Positions 1-10,544 of a stretch of 64,000 nucleotides of DNA are shown here, one piece after another. The DNA lies in contig JAVTVX010000035.1 in assembly GCA_033439265.1 (NCBI GenBank), positions 12,240,001-12,304,000 on the forward strand, read 5' to 3'. A program made the position numbers and the translations under genes. Source of the stretch: Dillenia suffruticosa. Its lineage: Eukaryota; Streptophyta; Magnoliopsida; Dilleniales; Dilleniaceae. The stretch's first letter is position 1. Each line of letters begins with the position of its first letter. The notes under the pieces were generated by a model. The model had not been told where the DNA came from. It saw only the letters and a program-made list of their open reading frames with translations, and did no database searches.

Positions 1-3000
1 ATGTCGACGTAATCTTTTATTCCATATTCCCTTTTCTTTTACCAACTTTAATCAAAGATGAGAGGGAGGGAATAGCATCAAAGAATAAGAATTTTTTTTT
101 TTTTTTGTCTTTTTATGGGTCTTGCGCAAAGTTCCTTTGTGAGGTAAAGGGACATCACTATAGTCATACTTGGGCTTTTTCTATGGTTTATTATTATTTA
201 TTTGTTTGCTTATATTACTTTGTTTAGGTACTAAAACACTCCTAAAATACTACACATAAAAAAATTTATAATCAAAATATTTAAATTTAATATGATATAA
301 GACTAATATCCCATGATCTTGAGCTTTTAAATTCAATAATACTAAAAACTTTTTCTATTAAATTCGGAAAAGAGAAGGGACTCCTTTTAGCTTTGGGATT
401 AGTCTTGGTGTGAAAATATTTAATTTAAATTATAAAAATTATTTATTTAATAAATTATTATTATTCTATTAAAGTGTTATTGGTTTAAAATATTTAATTA
501 TGAATTAGTCTAAATAAAATTGAACTCTTCTTGCAAATACTTTTAGCCTACTTCAATGGCTGGGTCGTTGACTTTTTTTATACCAAATTAATCAATATTT
601 AAAATCATGTTGATTAATTTAATTTTAAAATTATCGGACTCAATTTAGTAAGAAACTCTCCAACATAATATTTTCTTTTTCAAATTTTGATTAAAATATC
701 TATCACTCTTATTTATTAAACTGACTATCTATCGTCAACTTTATATTACCTATAACATTGCTCCATTCATAATGATCCCAAAACAAAAGAAGCTAATAAA
801 ATTCTTTGTGGGGGTAAATCTTAATGGGTCAGAGCGGCATTGCTTTGAAGCAATTTTGCCACATCTTTGGTCTGTGGGGCCATTGAGAAAATTGGTAAGC
901 TTCTTGTCTCTGCCTTAGCAACATTTAATTATTATATTTCAAGAAAGCTGCGCTGCTAAAAAGAAAAGATTAGAAACCCCCCCACCCCGCGGCCCCAAAA
1001 AAAATGGAGTTTTATTTTTCACTTGTTCTCTTGCTTCCAAAAGCACCCAAGATTCTAATTTTTGTGATGCTTTCTTTAGAGTCTAAATCTATAAATCTTT
1101 AAAGCAAAGATCGATCCTACCATGGGCAGTACAATTTCTTTTAGGGATTCGATTCCAAGGATCTGATTTGTATTTGTGGGATTGAAATTCTTTTTCAGGT
1201 GGCTTAAAATTCAAGTTATTCGGCTTTCCACTTCATGAGTTTTGGTTAATGTGTTCGTTTATAAGAAGTTTAAAAAGGGTGTACTAATAACTTTGAGATA
1301 ATTGAAAATTTTAATTAACTTATTTGTAATTCAAATTCTAAGAGAAAAGGGGCTTGATTCACAGACATATCCATTGGAGGGATAACCCTAAGTTTCAAAA
1401 ATGCCCAAATCACTTTGAAAACAAGAAATCAGAAGGCGATATATATAAAATGCCACACCTTGCCAATCAAGGCAAAGGTTGTTTCTGTTAGGCCATCTGT
1501 TTGCATGAATCGAGCCATTCTTTGTTGTTTAATGTCTACATGTTCCTATTTACCATCTACTTCATGTTTAAAAATATTTACACAAATTTTACAGAGAAAT
1601 TATTATCTCTCCTCAAATTCTGAATTATTTAGGTTTTCAAGGCCTATAGAATACCTCTTAATCTCCATTCTCTGCATAACTCATAATAAAAAATTTCAAC
1701 AAAAAGGAAAAAAATAAGGATTAGGGAAGAAAATGATGTAACTGTGTAAGATAAGTAATTTCTTTGTTTTTCATTTTCCTTCTCAATCTAATAGAAGTTT
1801 GCTTATAGTTCCTTTTTTTAAAACTAAGTTAAATAAATTCATTTCCATTAAATTAATCAAAGTTATGATTTTGTTTTTCTAGTCCCAACAGAGCCCATAT
1901 TGCTTTAGGTATTTCTCAAGAATTTCTTCGATTAAGTATTGTTTGCTGCATACAAGTCCTTATTGGCATGCCGTGTAAATGGGCTGAATGGTGGTGATGT
2001 GTGGCAAGATCCTAGTTCTCACGGAACCCATTAAATAACAAATATGTCGATGTAATCTATCATCATCTAAACACAATAAGTCTAATGGCTGATCTAACAT
2101 GAGAAATAAACTTAATATGTTGCGGTTCGTATTAAGTCCACCCTCTAGGAGGACTCTACTCCCAGAGTTCATACGAGGATCAATAGATTATGCTTTTGTC
2201 TCCACTTTAGAACAGCAAAAATTTTTGGATCACAAATTTCAATTGATTTTGTGAGGCTAACTTTTTATCTAGATTGGTGCGGTGCTGCTGTGCTTCTTGA
2301 CATGCACAGCTAGTAATGGGATCCTCATTGTTTGATAAAATTTAGTCTAATGCTTGCTTAAAATAATTTAATATCACATTAGACAAAACAATGATTGCAT
2401 GACTTACAGTAATGATAATTAAAATTTTATTTTTACTAGGAAATGATTTGATATTTCAAGTCCCATATTTTTGGACCACCATAATCAACTGAACTATATC
2501 TTTGGATAGAAAATTGAATTGGCTAAATTGGGGGGTTTTTTTTTTGGGGCGGGGGGGGGGGGGGGTGGGTTCCCTCCAAAGAAGTCTAGAAATTTGAAGT
2601 TGAGGACTTGAGGGAGTCTATTCATATAGTGGTTTCAGAAAAATCGAAGCCCATGGGCCCCGGCATAAAAGGTCTTGTGAGCACTTTAATGAAGTGGGAC
2701 ATAATTCTTTCCCGAATCACTTGATATGTCTCGAGGGACGGCCGAAAGATCAAAATCCGTCTCTTATAAATTTCAAATTTAAATTTTTATACAATTAAAA
2801 AAATAGAATTACTTCATATCCTCTTCTGTTATTATTATTTCAATGCTTTTTCTGGGCATGTGAATTTCGATTGCACAAAATATTTTTTCCACTTTAATTT
2901 ACGGTTTTATGAATTTAATGATCGAATATTAAATTCATTTAAATAAAATTTTAAATTTTAAATTTAAAATTAAAAAAATAGGTATAGAAAGATTTTACTC

Positions 3001-3964
3001 TTAAATTAAATCTTATAATATTCAAATTGAATTAGTTAAATAATTTGAATATACACGGTTAAGTTAAAAAAAAATACCGGGGTATGGGCAGATGTTTATT
3101 CAATTTTTTTTTAATTTTTTTATAATTCTTTATCCTTTACTAACGGCTAACAACTGACATTACATGAAATCCAGTGTAATCAGGAGCAATTAATAAAATT
3201 ATGTTTTATAATCATAATTAATTTGGAAGATCCTTATTAATAAGATGTTCGAAAACATCGCTTTGTGTGAAAATAGTGTAATATTTTCATTTACAGCACA
3301 ACTTTAGAATATATTTTTGATACAAATTGTACAAAAGCTTTTCTTTTTCATTTATTACCATTTGGGTTTAGAAATATTCTATTTGTGGTTTCACATTTGT
3401 CATGACTTTAAAAAATTTGTACGTCATATGCAAATAATTTTAACAAAGTTTTTCTCATTAACTTTTTTTACGCTCATCTTCTCTGCCTTTGGAGAGTACC
3501 ATGTAAATTGAAACATCAACACGTTATGCAAATCAAGCTTAACTCTTGTCCATAAATTCAATTATTTACTAGTTGAACCATTGTTTTACTATAAATCTGT
3601 GTAATTTTTAGAGTCAAATTATGCAGCGAGCTTAACAAAATTGGCGGGGATGCATATTTGGAAAAAAAAAATTCCAAAATTCAATTTTTAATATTTATTT
3701 TAGAGAGATTTTAAACATATACATATTTTTTTAATATAAAACAAGCTCCAATTTGAGATCTGAAGAGAATAATGACAGTTGAGTTATAATTCATTGCTAA
3801 ACAAATATATTGTTTTCCTAGCTTGCTTACCTTATATGTATGATTTGTTAATTATTGTGTACACATAATAAATTTATACCAAGTCGAATAACAATTCCTG
3901 ATATACCCACAATTATCAAAAAGAGGTTGATGGACAATTGATTTAATGAGAAAAGTATTAGTCT
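1..3964. other. AT-rich intergenic DNA, no gene recognised
   Basis: Both strands show only short, scattered open frames with no recognisable domain, and homopolymer and AT-rich runs are common. A G-rich tract lies near 2546-2569. The segment at 1880-2330 is less AT-biased than its surroundings and may be an old transposon relic, but I could not match it to a family. No tRNA, rRNA or LTR boundary is evident. Confidence 0.6.
2546..2569 (+). repeat. G-rich tract with 15 consecutive G
   Basis: A T-run is followed by GGGGC and then 15 G (2551-2565) and TGGG. G runs of this length can form quadruplexes, and they are also a common place for sequencing or assembly error. Nothing around it suggests a promoter or gene. 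Confidence 0.8.
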
Positions 3965-4785
3965 CTAAATCAAGCAAGCTAATTTCAAGACTGAATCTTT
4001 AAAGGACTTTGGCATCTTTGTTGCTGCCATCTGGTGTATTGGGAACAGAAGGTGTAAAGTAGTTATGGAAAGAGAAACCAAACCTCCAGGGATAACTGCA
4101 AATTTGATCAAGTGTTTAAGTAGGAGGTGGGAAGAGGGCCTAAGAGTATAGCAAAGCCAAATGCAAATGGTCAGGCTTTGCATCAAGTGGACCTCTCCTC
4201 ATAGAGGAAAGTTGAAGCTCGATACAGATGGCGCTGTTGATACTATATCAGGGTTAGCTAGTGGAGGAGGCATTCTAAGGGATGGAGAAGGCAACTAGAT
4301 AGTGGTTTTCACTCAGAACATAGGTCGTATTTCAGCTTTGGTAGCTGAAGCCTCTGTGTTGAGAAGTCTTTTGATTGCCAAGTCTGAAGGGGCAGTGGAG
4401 GTAGAGGTAGAAGTCGATTGTCTTGTGTTAACTCAACTCTTAAAGAAGGATATTGAGACCACTCACCCTCTTTTCCATTTAGTGTTGGACTGCAAGCAGA
4501 TTATGAGGGAGCTGAGGAGTTTGGAAGTTAAGCACATCTACAGGGAGTCCAATAATTGCAGATCACCTAGCTAGACTAGGCAAATCTAGGTTGCATGGTG
4601 TGTTTCTGTTGGAGCATTTGCCTGAGTCCCTTCTCATTTTGTTGAGGAAAGATAAGTTAGGTTTGGAGTCCTGTAGAACCGTTAGAGGTAGGCCTGAGGG
4701 TCATTTGTTTTAGTGTGGTGGGTCTTTGGTTCTGGGCTTGTGCTGTTCTCCTTCTCACAAAAAAAAAACAAAGAAAAGAAAAAAC
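3965..4785 (+). pseudogene. LINE 3' end: RNase H domain fragment with A-rich tail
   Basis: The plus strand encodes the C-terminal RNase H-like domain typical of plant non-LTR retrotransposons. A degraded linker (about 3990-4180) leads into KLDTDGAV (first catalytic Asp) and GGGILRDGEGN. After an in-frame TAG near 4296 the frame continues with AEASVL (Glu) and VEVDCLVL (Asp). The last motif, N-N-A-D-H-L-A, is split by one extra T after the N-N codons near 4555, so the frame ends early. An A-rich stretch at about 4759-4785 closes the element. All upstream endonuclease and RT sequence is missing, as expected for a 5'-truncated LINE copy. Family assignment rests on motif order. A captured host RNase H fragment is less likely because of the A-rich tail. 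Confidence 0.8.
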
Positions 4786-5030
4786 TACGTTGAGAGACCC
4801 TCCTCTGAAAAGGGGTCTAACAGCAACTCAGATCGAATTAGTTCGGGCATAGTTTTAGATATCGGTCTGTGGATTTACTCAATGGCACAAAAAAAAAAAA
4901 ATCAATTATCCAAGAGAGAAGAAAAAAATTTAAAGTTTTACCGCAAATTCCACCAGGTCCGGTCCATATGACCTGGAGTTGGGTTGGGCTTCCAGTGGGA
5001 TGGGCATTTCTTTGTTGAAATTTCTCTTGG

Positions 5031-5038
5031 GTTCTGGC
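5031..5038 (+). repeat. 8-bp target-site duplication, left copy (hAT)
   Basis: GTTCTGGC lies directly before the left terminal repeat and is repeated perfectly at 5496-5503. Eight-base duplications are characteristic of hAT transposition. Confidence 0.85.
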
Positions 5039-5495
5039 TAGACATGTAACCGGGCCGGGCCGGGTCGGGCCCGGTCCGGTTCAAGGGCGGTTCCAGGAAC
5101 AGCGGGCCGGGCTGGCTGCGGTTCCTAGGTCAGTCCGGGCCGGGCCGGGCCGGTTCCAAAAATTTGTTTGCTTGAACCGGCCCGGCCCGCTGAACCTAAA
5201 CCGGCGGGCCGGTTCACACCGGGCCGGGCCGGTTTGGCCAAGCAAGGAGGGCGAAAATTTTTAAAAAAATTCAAAAAAAAAAAAAAGGTCAAAGAGCAGT
5301 TGGAACCGGCCGGACCGGGCCGGTTCCATATCCGGGCCGGTTCACGGTTCCAAAAACCCTTGAACCGACCCGGCCCGCTACAGTACCCGGTTCGGTCCGG
5401 TTCGGTTACTGTAGCACCGGGCCGGTTCACGTGCCGGGCTTTTTCCGGGCCAGCCGGGCCGGTTTCGGGCCCAAACCGGCCCGGGCTCTTCTCTA
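5039..5495 (+). mobile_element. Non-autonomous hAT element, GC-rich (457 bp)
   Basis: The ends are imperfect inverted repeats: the left reads TAGACATGTAACCGGGCCGG and the right, reverse-complemented, reads TAGAGAAGAGCCCGGGCCGG. TAGA-type ends, an 8-bp duplication (GTTCTGGC) and subterminal GC-rich repeats (many CCGGGCC/GGCCGG words) are the hAT pattern. There is no transposase. The overlapping open frames on both strands are by-products of the stop-poor GC-rich repeats. A short A-rich segment near 5260-5290 interrupts the interior. The perfect duplication suggests a fairly recent insertion mobilised in trans. Confidence 0.85.
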
Positions 5496-5503
5496 GTTCT
5501 GGC
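5496..5503 (+). repeat. 8-bp target-site duplication, right copy (hAT)
   Basis: GTTCTGGC, identical to 5031-5038, follows the right end of the hAT element. Confidence 0.85.
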
Positions 5504-5590
5504 CCGAAAATGGGCAAAAGACTAATCTTTTTTTTTTTTTTTGGGGAAGGTAAAAGGCTAATCTAGTTGTAAGTTAGGACCACCTTAATC

Positions 5591-6060
5591 TCTCGTTTGA
5601 TAGGGTTTTTTTTCTAGATTATTTTCTATTTTTAGAGAGAAATAAAAATTAATTTCTTTTAAAAAATTAAAAATTTGTTGATTTTTTTACTTTTGAAATA
5701 AAGTTAAAAATTAAAAGTTAATTCTATTTTTTCTTTTTTACTATTGAACTAAATTTAAAAATTAAAAGTTAATAGCCATATTAAAAATTTTGTATTATTT
5801 AAATAAGGATAATAATGAAATAAAAATAATTATGTGAGAATATAAATAAAATAAAAAAATATATATTTCCAAAAAAGTTAGAGCATTATTAAAAAAAGAG
5901 GAAAAAGCTCATCCCAAGAGTTTTTTTTTTTTAAAAGCTGTTTTTGAAATTTTTTCATAAAAAAAATTTATTTTTTAAAAAGTTTCTAAAAAATATTGTT
6001 TAATAGAACTTCTCCTTATAAGGAGAAGAGAAGCAAAAAAAATTCTTACCAAACGGGCAC
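5591..6060. mobile_element. Probable AT-rich MITE
   Basis: The left edge reads TCTCGTTTGATAGGGTTTTTTT. The reverse complement of the right edge reads GTGCCCGTTTGGTAAGAATTTT. They share CGTTTGRTA and a T-run, the kind of terminus seen in many plant MITEs. The interior is AT-rich, has no coding potential, and holds a perfect 20-nt palindrome at 6009-6028. I could not find a clean target duplication, so the boundaries are approximate. Confidence 0.4.
6009..6028. repeat. Perfect 20-nt palindrome
   Basis: CTTCTCCTTA is followed directly by its reverse complement TAAGGAGAAG. It sits near the right end of the probable MITE and may be a subterminal fold-back. Confidence 0.8.
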
Positions 6061-8557
6061 TTAGAAAGAATGGAAATGTAGATAGCATTGGACATGACCT
6101 TTACCATCCCACCGGGCAAAATCCACCATTTAGGCTGCTTGAGAAGGTTAAAAATTAACTCGATTAAAGTTGAATAATTTTTTTTAATTATTAAGATAAT
6201 AGTAATTTAATTTTTTATTAAAAGTTCATTTTTCTATAAAAAAATCTTTTAATCAGTTAAATTAATTGATAAGTAAAATAAAACAAGACTAAATATAAAC
6301 TTAGGCAACTAGGTGGTTTTCTATTTTTTTTTTTCTATGTATGCCGAGTTAAAAGTTTCCAACCTCTTACATTTTATATAACTATTTTTCACTCCAAAAG
6401 TTTAAATTAGTATAGTGAGATATTATTAATTGTTTTGGTATCTCAAAACTCTTTTAAATAAAGTGCGAATAGATTTAACATGACTCAATTTCAAGTTTTT
6501 CTGTTCTAATATCATTTTATATTTTAGTCACACTATAAACTTAAGTCAATCGAGGGAGATATTATTAATTGTTTTGTATTTTAACGTTCCTCTTCATATA
6601 TTAGATATTACGTTTTTTCACGTAAAATTTGAACCTCTTCTCTTCTCTGGCCCCATTTTATTTTATCACTTTAAAACCTTAAATGTAGAAAGAGATATTT
6701 TTAATTATGTCAATATCATAATTATTAACTCAATGTTTGATAATTTAGTTGGTTCATAAATTGACACCTCTTAATCATGATCGAAAATTCGATCTCCCAT
6801 GAGAATGAAAAAATCAACACAAAGAGATCTACTCCTCGATTAGATCCTGCAATCGGTTGATCTAGATTAATCTAGTACCCAAATATATATATATATATAT
6901 ATCAGAATTACCGGAACCCAAACACCAACATGTTACCATAGCCTGAGCGGCAGCCAGAATTTTGGTCCTTAGGATGGGCACTTTTAGTGATTTGATAGGT
7001 TGTGGTATCCTTCTATTTGGGCCAATGGTACTACGTCTCACCAATCGTGAGTGTTCGTACCACCTTGCTTTAATTTACACTAGTGCGTAGGATTTGTGTG
7101 GGTAAACCTCTCAATTAACCTCCAAAATATGTGATTTTATATTAAAAAATAATATTTAATTAAGAAATACTGTTGGATTAAATATGTGGATTCAAGTAAT
7201 CTTCAAATATCTAACTTATGCCTGACGTGGTAATACCAGAGTATTTGTTTATGTTTATGCTGGTACATAGACTGCCGCTAAAAGTCTAGGTCTAGGCATT
7301 AGTTTCTGATACCATTGGTGAAATGAAAACCTTTTCTCTCAATTACTTTTGGGTCGGTTTAGATGTTGCCATGAAACATCTCTCCAAAGTCTAAACTACA
7401 TCTTATGTAACATCTCAGTCTGCGAGGGCAGGAAAAGCTAATAATATGGCATAAAGTCAAAGTTAGAAAAAGAAAAATATTATTATAGTATGACATAGGT
7501 CTCACGAAAAAGATGATTACTATAAAAGTTGCTAAACAAAACCTTATTATAACTACATTGGCAAAGATTGATTAACAAGGGCGGAGAGGCTTTATATCGA
7601 ACTACCATACAATGAAATAACCTCGCTAAGTACCACCTTCTCGGCCAACGAACAGTCCATTGATGAAGTGCTAGATCCCTTAAAGTTTGGGATTCAAAAT
7701 TTAAAAATAAAATAAAAAAAAACTATGTTGAAAGAGTCAATCTTTTAAATAAGATCTCACAAATATTTGAACCAAATTATTTAGAATATAATTCTAAATA
7801 TAAGTGATGGGAACAAAAAATAAACTATTTTATTATAGCCTTATGTTCTTATTTCGTTGGATTCCGAGGGTTGGCCTGGATACAATGGTCCTCATTGCAG
7901 ACGGCGACAAGCAAACCACATTAGAGATTTCAATTTCAGAAATCCATTGCTAAGAGGTGATTTGTGATTTGTGATTTGCAATGGCTAGGTAGAACAAAAT
8001 ATTTCTTCAATTGTGAGAGAAATCAAAGAGTGGTCAGAATACTCCATTGGAGACGAGAATACCTTAGATTGCAGTCTCTGTTGCTAGGAAGTGATATGCA
8101 ATTTTGCTATTGTTAGGTGAAAGATAATATGCTATCGATTAGGAGGACAAGTGAAGAGATCAGAATACCTTATTGCAGTAAAAATAGGAATATCGTAAAT
8201 GTGAATGAGAAAGAGAGAGAGAGATATTAAACTTTGCTAAAAAGAAAGGAAATTTACATGCAAACTTTGAAATCCTTTTTCTATTTATTTTTAGTTGTGA
8301 TTTGTGTTAGATCATTGCAACAAACAAAATTTCTTTCCAAATCAATGCTAGGAATCACCATATTTAGAAAGTTTTAGGCACAAGCTGCAGCTGAAGCTGA
8401 TGCCATAAAATACTTTTAGTATTTATTTTTATAAAATCGAATTACAACCCAGTGTTACAAAAATTCTTTATTTTGTCTTGAATAATTAAATTGTAAAATA
8501 TGTTATATCCTACATGTCAATCTCGCTTATTTTCGTCTCATTAGGGTTATTCTTAAA
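6061..8557. other. Intergenic DNA, no gene recognised
   Basis: Only short frames are present. A degenerate motif (GAGATATTATTAATTGTTTTG) recurs near 6417 and 6555, with a weaker copy near 6692, suggesting an old local duplication. An AT microsatellite lies at about 6884-6902. Three TGATTTG units are consecutive near 7960-7980. On the minus strand near 7304-7312 there is a weak match to a copia primer-binding site, without a supporting LTR. Confidence 0.55.
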
Positions 8558-8614
8558 ATGTTCAGTCGCGAGGAGAAGGACCGAAGCCACCAAAAGGAGG
8601 TGGTGAAGTGTTCG
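8558..8614 (+). pseudogene. Short open frame interrupted by the Athila insertion (5' part)
   Basis: An ATG at 8558 opens 19 uninterrupted codons (MFSREEKDRSHQKEVVKCS) that reach exactly to the first base of the Athila LTR. The region is less AT-rich than its surroundings. Past the element, taking one copy of the presumed target duplication, the same frame continues at 40132 with T-T-V-K-T-I-R-R-I-Y-R-R-L-S-E. I do not recognise the protein. In-frame continuity over both pieces suggests a host exon or older element disrupted by the insertion, but the segment is short and chance is possible. Confidence 0.4.
8610..8614 (+). repeat. Putative Athila target-site duplication, left copy (diverged)
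   Basis: GTTCG precedes the LTR. The right side has ATTCC (39755-39759), matching at three of five positions. A decayed 5-bp duplication is plausible but not proven. Confidence 0.4.
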
Positions 8615-10090
8615 TGATAGGGCATATATTAATGTAATAGTTATGATTGACTTTATTTTATTTTAAGTAAATATTATATTAATAATTATGTTTTGTGATA
8701 TTTATTATCCGAGAATTGATGGAAAAGATTCATAAAAGAAAATGGAGAAAAATAAGTTAAATTGGAACATTTATACAAAAAAAATAAAAAAATAAACTGT
8801 AATGATTTTTCATTAGCACGTGGTCACGCGGATCTGGGGAATTATTGTAGAATTTTCTAGAGGCCAAGTTAACAATATCTCCTCCTTGTTTGCACAAAAA
8901 TTTCAAGAAAATTTGAATCTAATTTGGAAGTATGAAAAATTTTTAAAATGATTGATTTATTCCTAATATTTATGAATAAATTTTAGAAATTTAACTTTTA
9001 TAAAAAAAAACTTTTATTTTTTAAGAAGTTTATTTTTTTAAAACCAATTTGAATACTTTATTTGAGTTTTCTTTTTCTTTTTTTTTTTTTATATATAGTT
9101 ATCAATTTTTAAGAAACTCCATGATATATAGGAAGGCAGGCGACGGTGCAACACAATTGTTTTATTTTATTTGCTCTCAGCACATTATTCTTAGATTAAT
9201 AGGAGCAGCAGTCATAAGTCCTCGTAGTGCATTCTATCATTGCTTTTCTAATAGTAACATTCGATTTATTTCAGTAATATTTCATTATTTTATGAGTTCT
9301 TATTTTTCTATGTTTTCTTTTTAAATTAATTTTTTAGTTGAAAAGTTATTGAAATCTTGGTTTCCAATGATTGTGAAATTTAATCGAACGTATTAAATCA
9401 ATATCTCATTTATATTTATTTAATTTTTATAATTCATAGATCATAATTTTCTTAATTTATTAAATAATGGTCAATATTTAATAGTTTTAAAATAATTTAC
9501 AATTAATTAAAACGATGAATCCATAATTGTTTACTTGTTTTAATATAATAGTGAATGATATAAATATAAGACTTTATTAATAGTTTAATCTATGTTATGA
9601 AATTGAATAATCTAATTTAAATAAACTGATTATGTATTTATTAATTAAAATTAGATATCTCTCCATTTTAATACTATCAAAATTTTAAATTCTAAGAATT
9701 TTTCTATAGTTGTCTTTCGGGGTTAAGGAAATAATTAAAAATTTTCTCTTTTGGTGTTTATTGAACAACTATAACCAATTTATTTATAGTTATTGAAATA
9801 TTTAAAAAGATCGATAATCAATTATATAAAATCAAAGTGTATATAATTCATTTGGTTAGAAATTAACATTGAATTTTATTCTTTTAATATCGTCTTCCTT
9901 ATTTATTTACCTTTAATCGATTATTTCTTTTGTTAAATTAATTTATTAGTTTAGTTAAACTCAGACTCCTATATTTTTATTTTTATTTTTACTTTTTAAA
10001 AGAAATAAATTCATGGGGACGATCCTACTCACCCTAAATTCATCTTTTATGAACTAGATATTTTTATTTTTGTTGGTTTGACACCCATCA
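8615..10090 (+). repeat. Athila 5' LTR
   Basis: It starts TGATAGGGCATATATTAATG and ends ACACCCATCA. The 3' copy starts TGATAAGGTATAAATTAATG at 38257, and similarity is continuous along the length. The LTR is AT-rich with no obvious coding. Unlike the 3' copy, it carries only a single version of the terminal ~340 bp. Confidence 0.88.
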
Positions 10091-10095
10091 AATTT

Positions 10096-10112
10096 TGACG
10101 CCATTGTCGGGA
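10096..10112 (+). other. Athila primer-binding site (tRNA-Asp type, degenerate)
   Basis: TGACGCCATTGTCGGGA lies six bases after the LTR end. It matches the plant tRNA-Asp complement used by Athila elements (TGGCGCCGTTGCCGGGGA) apart from a few transitions. Confidence 0.8.
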
Positions 10113-10171
10113 AAATGGTGTTAAGTGATTTATTTTTTTTAAGTTTTACTTTCACTTTTTTTTTTGGATAT

Positions 10172-10544
10172 ATGTCTCGTTCATCTAGTACAGGTGAACT
10201 TGTGTTTGACCCGGAGATTGAGAAAACAACTCGGAGACTTACGAAGGAGAACAAGCAAACAAAACAACGTACATCTTCATTTCTTGAACTCACTTTGGAC
10301 GAGGACTTGCAGGATCAAACAATTGACAGCAAGGAGTAACACATTGAAGATGAGATCATTGCTGCACCAAGAACAATAAGGGAGTTAGCTACACCCGATG
10401 TTAACAAACAACCTCTGTGCATTAATCTTTCCAAAATTGAGACTCCATTAGAATTGAAATCTAGATTTGTTCATTTACTTCTTAAATTTCATGGACTTGC
10501 AGCAGAAGATCCCAACAAGTATCTTAAAGAGTTTCATATTGTAT
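10172..10544 (+). pseudogene. Athila gag, N-terminal part
   Basis: The frame starts with MSRSSSTGELVFDPEIEK, a typical Athila gag opening. After an in-frame TAA at 10337-10339 it continues into the conserved capsid segment (ELKSRFVHLL then FHGLAAEDPNKYLKEFH). It stops abruptly at 10544, where the SIRE-like element is inserted. The rest of gag resumes at 30881. Gag would form the virus-like particle of the retrotransposon; this copy cannot make a full protein. Confidence 0.85.

Noticed and set aside
1880-2330. Possible old copia RNase H relic
   Set aside because: Composition differs from the flanks, but no catalytic motif could be aligned in any frame.
5125-5566. Frames of about 130 codons on both strands
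   Set aside because: They arise from CCGGGCC repeats in the hAT element.
7300-7320. Minus-strand match to a copia primer-binding site (TGGTATCAGA)
   Set aside because: No LTR end pair, polypurine tract or coding remnant nearby; too short to stand alone.
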